Made by a program: the position numbers and the translations under genes
Notes under the pieces: model-generated
Told to the model about the DNA's origin: nothing
The model's input: only the letters and a program-made list of their open reading frames with translations
Database searches by the model: none
Shown: positions 1 to 5,711 of the stretch, piece after piece
Position numbering within the stretch: position 1 is the stretch's first letter
Layout: every line of letters begins with the position of its first letter
Assembly: GCA_002419285.1 (NCBI GenBank)
Contig: DIFU01000136.1
Span: 1-7,451 of the forward strand
Reading direction: 5' to 3'
Source: Prolixibacteraceae bacterium UBA5740
GTDB taxonomy: Bacteria; Bacteroidota; Bacteroidia; Bacteroidales; Prolixibacteraceae
DNA length: 7,451 nt

Positions 1-27
1 CCAATTTCAGTTGAATTTGCATTGATA

Positions 28-87
28 GTCGAATAAATTTCGACAATCTGTGTAAAATATGCTATATTTGTGAATACTTTATTCGAC
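28..87 (+). promoter_or_regulatory. Promoter and candidate AbiEi operator of the toxin-antitoxin operon
   Basis: TATATTTG at 63-70 matches the Bacteroidota -7 consensus TAnnTTTG exactly and lies 21 bases before the ATG at 92. A weak -33-like TTTCG sits at 38-42. A perfect inverted repeat, GTCGAA (28-33), five bases, TTCGAC (39-44), covers the -33 area, and a third half-site TTCGAC (82-87) lies just before the start codon. Both TTCGAC copies are followed by AAT after zero or one base, and they are 43 bp apart, about four helical turns. AbiEi antitoxins are known to bind inverted repeats in their own promoter and repress it, so these sites are a plausible autoregulatory operator. The promoter call rests on the consensus match; the operator role is inference. 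Confidence 0.6.
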
Positions 88-91
88 CAAT

Positions 92-718
92 ATGAAGTTA
101 CTGGAACAGTTTGGAATAATTCCTGTCGATTTCATGACCGTGGGTTCATTGTTCAGTGATTATAAATCGCCCAGGGACAAGGTTTCAAGCCTTGAAAAAG
201 AAGGACATCTCATCCGTCTCAAGAAAGGGTTGTATGTGGTTTCTCCCGATATTCATGGAAAAGCCTTATCGAAAGAATTGGTGGCAAACCACTTGTATGG
301 CCCATCATACGTTTCGATGGAATATGCCATGTCGCATTATAAGCTCATTCCTGAAAGGGTTTATACCATCCGGTCAATGACAACCAAAAGGGGTAAAAGT
401 TTTTCGACTCCTTTGGGCAATTTTGAATATGTAAAAGCAAGGCAGGATTATTTCAGCATTGGTATTCGACAGGAAATTGTCGACAATAGTTATGCCTGGA
501 TGATTGCAACACCTGAGAAAGCCCTGTGCGACATGATTATTTCATCTGCCGGACTCAGGGTACAGTCGGTAAAAGCTATGAAGCAATTCCTTGAGGAAGA
601 TGTACGAATGGATCTTTCGGCAATCGAAAAGTTTGATGCTGAAATCGTTAGACAATGCATTGAAACAGGAGTCAGGAAAACAGAACTTACCCAACTTTAT
701 AAGTTTTTTACAGCATGA
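92..718 (+). CDS. AbiEi-family type IV antitoxin / transcriptional autorepressor
   Basis: A 208-residue protein resembling AbiEi antitoxins of type IV (AbiE) toxin-antitoxin systems. Residues 1-52 read as a winged helix-turn-helix, ending in the typical hairpin KEGHLIRLKKGLYVV. The middle part carries family-like features: PSYVSMEYAMSHYKLIPE (71-88), a basic TTKRGK segment (97-102) and a beta-rich GNFEYVK stretch. Next comes the conserved-looking TPEKALCD (140-147), followed by a helical C-terminus. In the known family the N-terminal domain represses the operon and the C-terminal part neutralises the toxin without stable complex formation. The stop codon overlaps the start of the AbiEii-like gene (ATGA at 715-718), so the two are translationally coupled. 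The start at 92 follows a perfect TAnnTTTG box at 63-70. Family assignment is firm; subfamily and phage-defence activity are inferred. Confidence 0.9.
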   Translation: MKLLEQFGIIPVDFMTVGSLFSDYKSPRDKVSSLEKEGHLIRLKKGLYVVSPDIHGKALSKELVANHLYGPSYVSMEYAMSHYKLIPERVYTIRSMTTKRGKSFSTPLGNFEYVKARQDYFSIGIRQEIVDNSYAWMIATPEKALCDMIISSAGLRVQSVKAMKQFLEEDVRMDLSAIEKFDAEIVRQCIETGVRKTELTQLYKFFTA

Positions 719-1542
719 GCATTTTTGAACAGATGTTATCCCGTTATGAGGTTAAAACCAGTGACGATTTGCTGAATGCACAACACGAGGTGATGCAGCA
801 GATTGTATTGGCCGGATTGTTCAGGGGCGGGTTTTTCAATAAAGCTGCCTTTTATGGCGGAACTTGTCTTCGGATTTTTTACGGTTTGCAAAGATTTTCC
901 GAGGATTTGGATTTCTCTCTTCTATCAAAGGATTCAGATTTTAGGTTGGAAGATTATTTTGAAGCCATTCATTCGGAATTTAAGGCGCTTGGGCGCGAAG
1001 TTATAATCACAAAAAAGGAAAAGAAAATCCAGACCAATGTCGAATCGGCTTTTCTGAAGGACGATACCTCGGTATATAATCTTCAGTTTTCAACCGAACG
1101 CAGCATCAAAATTAAGATTGAGGTTGATGTTAATCCTCCCGCGGGCTTTGATACCGGGCTTAAATTGTTGCTATTGCCTTTTTCGTTTATGGTACGGTGT
1201 TACACATTACCCGATCTATACGCCGGGAAAATCCATGCCTTGCTTTTCAGAGGCTGGAAAAACCGGGTAAAGGGGCGCGACTGGTATGATTTTGAGTGGC
1301 ATATACGAAACAATACGCCATTAAACATCGAACATTTTCATCAACGGGCATTGCAGTCGGAAATGATTTTCATGGAAGATTTTTCACCTGCGGTTTTGCG
1401 AAATATGCTGAAAGAAAAGATTCAGAAGACAAACATCGAAATGGTAAAAAATGATGTTCGCCCATTTATCAAAAACACCAGTGAACTGGATATCTGGTCA
1501 ACCGATTATTTTTTGCAATTGGTTGACTTGATAAACATGTAG
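715..1542 (+). CDS. AbiEii/AbiGii-family nucleotidyltransferase toxin
   Basis: A 275-residue nucleotidyltransferase of the AbiEii/AbiGii (DUF1814) family, the toxin of type IV toxin-antitoxin systems. All four expected motifs are visible: GGTCLR (48-53) followed by RFSEDLDFS, giving the catalytic pair D64 and D66; IEVDV with D138 as the likely third acidic residue; the LYAGKIHALLFR stretch with K172; and RVKGRDWYDFEWH (184-196) with R188, D189 and D192. AbiEii-type toxins are GTP-binding nucleotidyltransferases, and some members (MenT of Mycobacterium) transfer nucleotides to tRNA acceptor ends. Expression causes growth arrest, and with the antitoxin can give abortive infection. Length and motifs look complete, so the enzyme is probably active. 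The ATG overlaps the antitoxin stop codon. No convincing terminator follows at 1543-1648. The substrate cannot be read from sequence. Confidence 0.93.
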   Translation: MSIFEQMLSRYEVKTSDDLLNAQHEVMQQIVLAGLFRGGFFNKAAFYGGTCLRIFYGLQRFSEDLDFSLLSKDSDFRLEDYFEAIHSEFKALGREVIITKKEKKIQTNVESAFLKDDTSVYNLQFSTERSIKIKIEVDVNPPAGFDTGLKLLLLPFSFMVRCYTLPDLYAGKIHALLFRGWKNRVKGRDWYDFEWHIRNNTPLNIEHFHQRALQSEMIFMEDFSPAVLRNMLKEKIQKTNIEMVKNDVRPFIKNTSELDIWSTDYFLQLVDLINM

Positions 1543-1639
1543 AACCATGAAACTTCTGCGCAGCCAGAAGATGGCATCCCTTTCCGAAGACGAATGCAAC
1601 GAATATGATGTCATCTTTATTCAAGGGAGAGATAGGACA

Positions 1640-1654
1640 GCCCTTTCCCTACAA
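1640..1654 (+). repeat. Fragment of the CATGCCCTTTCC repeat family at the DUF1801 3' end
   Basis: GCCCTTTCCCTACAA here is identical over 15 bases to 5596-5610, inside the second composite repeat block. It includes the stop codon (TAG on the minus strand) of the DUF1801 gene. The identity is seen directly; common origin is inference, but a 15-base exact match to a sequence repeated several times nearby is unlikely by chance. Confidence 0.6.
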
Positions 1655-2056
1655 CCCCGATATTTCATCCATCCTGAATTTCACCATGCGGATGATCAGG
1701 TCCCGTGGCAAGGGTTTGTCGAGGGGAAACTGGACCGAACCCTTTCCCTGCTTATAGCCTTTCAGTTCGTCGGCGAACTTTTCCATGGTGGTAGGGAAGG
1801 GGTAAAACCCCACAAATTTGGCATAGCCTGCCATCATGATTTGCTGGTCCCGTTTTCCATCCGGCACCAGGTTGAAGGCAGGGACTTTGTAGTTCAAGAT
1901 CTCCATTGCTTCAGGTGCAGCCTCCTTAATGATGCTTCTCAGCTCATTTAAGGCCTTCTGGACCTCTTTCGGCTGGTCGGCGATATAATAAGTCCATTGT
2001 CTCAAAGTTGGGCATTGATCCTGTTTTAAGCATTCTTTAACCTTCTTAATAGTCAA
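1649..2056 (-). CDS. DUF1801 (YdhG-like) small cytosolic protein, TTG start
   Basis: A 135-residue DUF1801 protein, the family of Bacillus subtilis YdhG/Fra, which has been described as a frataxin-like iron chaperone. Most members are uncharacterised, so the iron role here is only a family-level suggestion. Typical features are QPKEVQKALNELR (28-40), EAAPEAMEILNYKVPAF (45-61), GYAKFVGFYPFP (77-88) and the C-terminal KGSVQFPLDKPLP (105-117) with a final helix. No signal peptide or membrane segment is seen. The only workable start is TTG at 2056-2054: an in-frame TAA lies two codons upstream, and the next in-frame ATG (M51) falls inside the conserved core. The TAG stop lies inside a 15-base stretch (1640-1654) identical to part of the repeat at 5596-5610. 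The gene converges with the toxin gene and diverges from the hydrolase gene. Confidence 0.85.
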   Translation of the reverse strand: MTIKKVKECLKQDQCPTLRQWTYYIADQPKEVQKALNELRSIIKEAAPEAMEILNYKVPAFNLVPDGKRDQQIMMAGYAKFVGFYPFPTTMEKFADELKGYKQGKGSVQFPLDKPLPRDLIIRMVKFRMDEISGL

Positions 2057-2210
2057 TATTTAAATATAGTGTTTTGTTTTGGTCAAGCATGCCCTCCCAT
2101 TTTCTGCCCCATGGAAAATGAATCATGCAATCACCCATTGAAAATTATTGCAAAGTATGGATGCCCTATTCAAATTGTTGTAAATTGTCTGGTAATTAAT
2201 TCTATCCAAC
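2057..2210. promoter_or_regulatory. Divergent intergenic region between the DUF1801 and serine hydrolase genes
   Basis: This 154-bp gap must hold the start signals of both divergent genes. A near-consensus -7 box TATATTTA on the minus strand (2068-2061) lies only four bases before the TTG, which would give an almost leaderless mRNA. No good TAnnTTTG box is visible for the plus-strand gene; TTGTTG at 2175-2180 is the only -33-like candidate. An inverted repeat CATTTTC (2098-2104) / GAAAATG (2114-2120) could be an operator or hairpin. CATGCCCTCCC at 2088-2098 resembles the CATGCCCTTTCC repeats found further right. The assignments are tentative. Confidence 0.3.
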
Positions 2211-4193
2211 ATGAAAATTACTGCCGTTTTATTCCTTTTCTTAGTTTTTGCATGTACCACACCCGATAAAAGCAAAAAAATAATTTCCGGTGATTTAATG
2301 CCCGGAGTTTCAGTTGAAGGTCAGCTTTCCGTTAATGAACCCAAGTTTTATAATGTAATGCTCGACTCGAATACTTACGTTTATGGAGAAGTAAACCAGA
2401 TTTCGGTTGATGTAGTCGTGAATATAAAAGATAGTGCCGATCATTTAATTGCATCATTTGACGGACCGGCCGAAGGATTGGAAATTTTTACATTCGACGT
2501 TTCTAAAAAGGGGCAATACAAAATTGAAGTTGCCCCCTTCAAAAATGATTCAGGGAACTATTCCATTGAATTAAAATTGGTTGAACCACTGGGTTCCTCT
2601 CCTGAAAAACGAGTTGATCAGCTGTTTACAAAATATACCGCCAATGATTCTCCGGGTGCAGCTGTTGCAGTGGTAAAAAATGGTGATATACTGTACAAAA
2701 ATGGATATGGAATGGCCAATCTTGAATATGATATTCCAATTACCCCATCAACCATTTTTCATATCGCATCTGTTTCAAAACAATTTACGGTTTTTGCGAT
2801 ATTGTTGCTTGAGAAGGAAGGGAAACTGTCTCTTGATGATGACATAAGAAAATTCATTCCCGAAGTCCCCGACTTTGGCAAGAAAATCACGTTGCGAAAT
2901 CTTGCAAATCACACAAGCGGATTGCGCGACCAATGGAATTTACTTGCGTTGGCTGGTTGGCGCCTGGATGATGTAATTACCACAGAACATATTCTAAAGC
3001 TTATCAGTAAACAAAAGGAATTGAATTTTAATCCCGGCGACGAGTTTGTATATTGTAATACCGGTTATACATTGTTAGCTGAAGTAGTGGCCAGGGTATC
3101 GGGAAAATCTTTTCCCGCGTATACTGATGAGAACATTTTTAAACCATTAAAAATGACAAATACACTTTTTTACGATGACCATGAGAAGATTGTAAGAAAC
3201 AGGGCATATTCATATTATGCCGACAGGAATGGATATAAGAAAAGTGTATTAAACTATGCCAATGCCGGCGCAACCAGTCTGTTTACAACCGTCGAGGATT
3301 TAAGTTTATGGGCAATGAACTTTGAAAATCCCGTGGTGGGCGATAGGGATATAGTCAACAAAATGAGCCAACGGGCTGTCCTGAATAATGGTGATACCAT
3401 TACCTATGCTTTAGGTCAGGATGTATCCAATTATAAGGGAATCAACATGATCAGCCATGGTGGTGGCGATGCCGGATATCGGACATTCTTAAGCCGGTTC
3501 CCCGAACAAAAGTTCTCGGTTATTGTATTTAGCAATGATGCATCATGTAATCCCGGAGCATTAGCCTTGAAAGTCGCCGATCTTTTTTTACGGGATGAAA
3601 TAAGCCCCGAAAAGAAAGATGAAAACATTGAAACAACTGAAATAAAAGTTTCAGTTAATATGGATACCCTGAAAGCTTATGCCGGTGATTATGAACTTCA
3701 ACCTGATTTTATTCTGACAATTACCGAAGAAGACGGCAACTTGTTTTGTAAGCCAACAAGTCAACCAAAATTTGAGTTGAAAGCTATTTCTTCAACCGAA
3801 TTCTCAGTTGTTGGAGAAGATGCCAAAATTACATTTCACAGAGATGCCGATCATAAAATCAACCTTTTAAAGTTGCACCAGGGGGAAGTATATGATGCTC
3901 CACGAATGATGTCATTGGATAAATCATCGGTAAACCTGGGCGAATATGCAGGCCAATTCCATAGTGATGAACTTTCAACCGACTATACCTTTATCATTAA
4001 TAATGACACACTGTATGCCACCCATCCCCGATTGAGTGATATAAAAATGACACCAACAAAAAACGATATTTTCCACGGTAATGTATGGTTCTTTAACCAA
4101 ACTGAATTTATAAGGGATCAAAACGGATCAGTTATCGGATGTAAGGTATCAAGTGGCAGGGTTCGAAATGTTTGGTTTAAGAAAGTTAATTGA
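2211..4193 (+). CDS. Lipoprotein serine hydrolase, beta-lactamase (class C/S12) fold with PPC-like N-terminal domain
   Basis: A 660-residue exported protein. The first 15 residues form a short signal peptide ending in a lipobox-like VFAC (C15), so the mature protein is probably lipid-anchored. Residues about 28-125 resemble a PPC (pre-peptidase C-terminal) beta-sandwich. Residues about 130-465 are a penicillin-binding-protein/beta-lactamase domain with the full catalytic set: SVSK (S187 nucleophile, K190), YCN (Y281, N283) and HGG (H416-G418) in place of KTG. About 480-660 is a beta-rich C-terminal region like the extra domain found on many of these hydrolases. Possible substrates in this family include D-amino-acid peptides, peptidoglycan stems, esters and beta-lactams; sequence does not decide, and calling it a resistance enzyme would be unsupported. 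The ATG is the only start: an in-frame TAA lies at 2193-2195. It appears to be a single-gene unit. Confidence 0.9.
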   Translation: MKITAVLFLFLVFACTTPDKSKKIISGDLMPGVSVEGQLSVNEPKFYNVMLDSNTYVYGEVNQISVDVVVNIKDSADHLIASFDGPAEGLEIFTFDVSKKGQYKIEVAPFKNDSGNYSIELKLVEPLGSSPEKRVDQLFTKYTANDSPGAAVAVVKNGDILYKNGYGMANLEYDIPITPSTIFHIASVSKQFTVFAILLLEKEGKLSLDDDIRKFIPEVPDFGKKITLRNLANHTSGLRDQWNLLALAGWRLDDVITTEHILKLISKQKELNFNPGDEFVYCNTGYTLLAEVVARVSGKSFPAYTDENIFKPLKMTNTLFYDDHEKIVRNRAYSYYADRNGYKKSVLNYANAGATSLFTTVEDLSLWAMNFENPVVGDRDIVNKMSQRAVLNNGDTITYALGQDVSNYKGINMISHGGGDAGYRTFLSRFPEQKFSVIVFSNDASCNPGALALKVADLFLRDEISPEKKDENIETTEIKVSVNMDTLKAYAGDYELQPDFILTITEEDGNLFCKPTSQPKFELKAISSTEFSVVGEDAKITFHRDADHKINLLKLHQGEVYDAPRMMSLDKSSVNLGEYAGQFHSDELSTDYTFIINNDTLYATHPRLSDIKMTPTKNDIFHGNVWFFNQTEFIRDQNGSVIGCKVSSGRVRNVWFKKVN

Positions 4194-4217
4194 AGGATGG
4201 CAACCTATCCGCCTGAT

Positions 4218-4299
4218 TTTCACCACGGATACCACAGATTAACACAGAGGAATAATTCCCGGTATTCACCACAGATTACGCAGAGTCCACAGATTTATT
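4218..4299 (+). repeat. Two CRGATTA arrays with 9-10 bp phase
   Basis: Two short arrays, each introduced by TTCACCA. The first has units beginning at 4226 (CGGATACCA), 4235 (CAGATTAACA) and 4245 (CAGAGGAATA). The second has units at 4272 (CAGATTACG), 4281 (CAGAGTCCA) and 4290 (CAGATTTATT). Spacing between unit starts is 9-10 bp, close to one DNA helical turn. They are more degenerate than the arrays at 4385 and 5495. A lone CCACAGATTC follows at 4326. Confidence 0.75.
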
Positions 4300-4384
4300 A
4301 TTCCAGTATATCCCGGAATAAGAAAACCACAGATTCATCCGTCGGCTACCTACCGGTAAATTTGGATGGCCTGCGGGAATTGGG

Positions 4385-4514
4385 TTCACCACGGATTATG
4401 CGGATTAACACGGATTAAAAAAATCCCAATTGGAAAACGAATCAACCAAATCCCAATTGGAAAACGGTTTGTAGGGAAAGGGCATGCCCTTTCCTTACTA
4501 ATCATGCCCTTTCC
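4385..4514 (+). repeat. Composite repeat block, copy 1
   Basis: In order: TTCACCA and three CRGATTA units (starts 4392, 4401, 4411); two CCCAATTGGAAAACG units (from 4425 and 4452) separated by AATCAACCAAA; a long palindrome (4471-4498); and a further CATGCCCTTTCC (4503-4514) ending just before the transporter stop codon. Positions 4385-4500 align without gaps to 5495-5610, with 100 of 116 bases identical by hand count, in the same orientation. It flanks the 3' end of the transporter gene; copy 2 lies upstream of that gene. Confidence 0.85.
4471..4498. repeat. 28-bp near-perfect palindrome, copy 1 (possible terminator)
   Basis: The core 4475-4494 is the perfect 20-bp palindrome GGAAAGGGCATGCCCTTTCC. 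It is extended by GTAG on the left and TTAC on the right, which pair except at one position. The full 28 bases are exactly the reverse complement of the copy at 5581-5608. As RNA, either strand could fold into a stem of about 12 bp. It lies 20 bases past the minus-strand transporter stop codon and could end or protect that transcript, but no long T-tract follows, so the terminator role is a guess. Confidence 0.8.
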
Positions 4515-4517
4515 CAG

Positions 4518-5150
4518 CTAACATTCGCAGTCACATTCTTTCCCGTGTGCCTTTTCGAAGGCTTCCCTGCCTTCCGATACCGAAAAGTAAATGAGCCCGG
4601 CGGCCCCTATGGAATCGGCATAGGCAAATCCCGTTAATTCATATACCAGACTCGATATAACCAGCACAACCGACATATAAACGCAAATTTTGGTGCAATT
4701 GGCATCGGCAATAATGGGGGAGGAGTCGAGCTTGATGCCAATCCTTTTTTTTGCATTCATGAGCCATACCATTACGGCGATGGATATCGATGATATGATT
4801 ATTCCCCAGATGGTTGTTTCCGGTTTGTGTTGATATATGATGTTCAAGATTATTCCGGCCAGCAAACCTGCCGATAACAGATAGAATGCGGTCCCGGTAA
4901 TTTTTAAAGCCGTTATCTCGAACCTGCTTTTCGGACTATCCGGATTCCGTTTTATCCGCAATATCATCATGGCAATACCAATGCCCGACAATACCTCGAT
5001 AAAACTGTCAGCCCCGAACCCGAACAGGCTAAGGGTTTCATCGGCATAACCCAAAGCCATGGAAACAACTCCTTCAATAATGTTGTAAAGGATGGTAAAC
5101 AAACTCAACCAGAATGCCCTTTTGTATAGTATTTGTTCCTTTATTTCCAT
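4518..5150 (-). CDS. Short cation-diffusion-facilitator-like membrane transporter
   Basis: A 210-residue integral membrane protein resembling the transmembrane half of cation diffusion facilitators. Six hydrophobic segments can be drawn at about 11-32, 38-64, 83-106, 113-131, 152-170 and 178-190. Candidate metal-site residues are D48 and E52 (FGADSFIEVLSG), D149, C152 and C156 (ADANCTKICVYMS) and D179 (YADSIGA), in place of the usual HxxxD pairs of zinc exporters. The CDF cytoplasmic dimerisation domain is absent. The protein ends in a cysteine/acid tail, CDCEC, which may bind metal. Length and motifs suggest an intact member of the short 'cation transporter' group. The transported ion is unknown; a soft or thiol-binding metal is only an inference from the cysteines. 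It stands alone between two copies of a composite repeat, and no clear promoter box was found upstream. Confidence 0.85.
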   Translation of the reverse strand: MEIKEQILYKRAFWLSLFTILYNIIEGVVSMALGYADETLSLFGFGADSFIEVLSGIGIAMMILRIKRNPDSPKSRFEITALKITGTAFYLLSAGLLAGIILNIIYQHKPETTIWGIIISSISIAVMVWLMNAKKRIGIKLDSSPIIADANCTKICVYMSVVLVISSLVYELTGFAYADSIGAAGLIYFSVSEGREAFEKAHGKECDCEC

Positions 5151-5472
5151 GTGTTGTCATTTTGTATTGTCCTATCCATGTGATACCGCCACATTCGGTG
5201 CAAGGTGCCTGGCCTATGGAAGCATCCCTGAATTCTCAACCTTCCGGCATCACGGTAAAATCATCATCCGTGTTCTTATCCTTTTCGCCTGATACAGTGG
5301 TCAAAAAATCAAGGGTTCATCACGATCTGTCATCTCGTTTAATCGGTTTTTGTTTGAAACCAATATTCCATGTCAGGCCTGTCGCACTGTGGATGTTCAC
5401 GGCAATTGTCATAAGTTATAACAAATGGGGGGTTGGAATGTTGCCGGCAGGGGGTGATCTGTCCGTTATCTT
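5151..5472. other. Non-coding stretch upstream of the transporter gene
   Basis: About 320 bp without a convincing gene. It contains the unseen promoter of the minus-strand transporter gene. On the minus strand, 5412-5236 can be read as 59 codons with protein-like composition (first part MTIAVNIHSATGLTW..., last part ...TDDDFTVMPEG) but is interrupted by two adjacent TGA codons at 5322-5317. This could be a decayed gene end or chance. The plus-strand open frames here run into the repeats and look spurious. Confidence 0.4.
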
Positions 5473-5580
5473 CTCACCACGGATTACGCTGATTTTCACC
5501 ACCGATTACACAGATTAACACGGATTAAAAAATCATCACTTGGAAAACGAATCAACCAAACCCCAATTGGAAAACGAATC

Positions 5581-5608
5581 GTAAGGAAAGGGCATGCCCT
5601 TTCCCTAC
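5581..5608. repeat. 28-bp near-perfect palindrome, copy 2
   Basis: The core 5585-5604 is the same perfect 20-bp palindrome as at 4475-4494. The outer arms are GTAA and CTAC, so the 28 bases are the exact reverse complement of copy 1, while everything around them keeps the direct orientation. No gene ends nearby, so a terminator role is less obvious here than for copy 1. Confidence 0.8.
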
Positions 5609-5660
5609 AAACATGCCCTTACTTTAATGCATGCCCTTTCCATACAAACATGCCCTTTCC
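5593..5660 (+). repeat. Tandem CATGCCCTTTCC repeat, 18-19 bp period, four units
   Basis: Units start at 5593, 5612, 5630 and 5649, a period of 19, 18 and 19 bp. Units 1 and 3 are nearly identical over 19 bases (CATGCCCTTTCC then CTACAAA or ATACAAA), unit 2 is degenerate after CATGCCCTT, and unit 4 diverges after the 12-base core. Copy 1 has two such units (4483, 4503). The end lies 51 bp before the GH97 start codon, so it may sit in or near that promoter. Confidence 0.75.
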
Positions 5661-5711
5661 TATTAATTGTCCGATAAAATTGGGATATTTACAATTAAAA
5701 CAATTTTCAAA

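Larger units (their letters stand above)
4194..4517. other. Repeat-rich intergenic region without a gene (left part)
   Basis: Between the hydrolase stop and the transporter stop lie 324 bp made mostly of repeats: CRGATTA arrays at 4218-4254, 4265-4299 and 4385-4418, then CCAATTGGAAAACG units, a long palindrome and CATGCCCTTTCC units. The open frame at 4197-4418 translates these repeats and has no protein-like character. Transcription of the two flanking genes converges here, so the palindrome may serve as a terminator. Confidence 0.75.
5473..5660 (+). repeat. Composite repeat block, copy 2, with an extra leading CRGATTA pair
   Basis: It starts with TCACCA and two units (5480, 5489). From 5495 it follows the same order as copy 1: TTCACCA, units at 5502, 5511 and 5521, a decayed first and an intact second TTGGAAAACG unit (5540, 5567) separated by AATCAACCAAA, then the palindrome (5581-5608). 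It differs at the right end, where CATGCCCTTTCC-type units recur at 5593, 5612, 5630 and 5649. The block lies upstream of the transporter gene and 52 bp before the GH97 start codon. Confidence 0.85.

Noticed and set aside
1553..1570. Hairpin CTTCTG-N6-CAGAAG as terminator of the toxin operon
   Set aside because: Only a 6-bp stem, and no T-tract follows on either strand.
1547..1951. Plus-strand open frame of 134 codons after the toxin gene
   Set aside because: It lies mainly antisense to the well-conserved DUF1801 gene and has no family features of its own.
2069..2269. Plus-strand open frame of 66 codons in the divergent intergenic region
   Set aside because: It overlaps the hydrolase start in another frame and shows no conserved features.
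4197..4418. Plus-strand open frame of 73 codons
   Set aside because: It is a translation of the CRGATTA repeats (ends in PRIMRINTD), with no protein-like composition.
5114..5518. Plus-strand open frame of 134 codons
   Set aside because: It starts antisense to the transporter gene, ends in translated repeats, and lacks any recognisable motif.
4385..5610. Composite transposon with the repeat blocks as insertion sequences
   Set aside because: The blocks are about 120 bp with no transposase gene, and no target-site duplication was recognised; kept only as a recombination-prone repeat pair.
5593..5660. CRISPR array
   Set aside because: Units are about 12-19 bp and directly adjacent, with no unique spacers of typical length and no cas genes.
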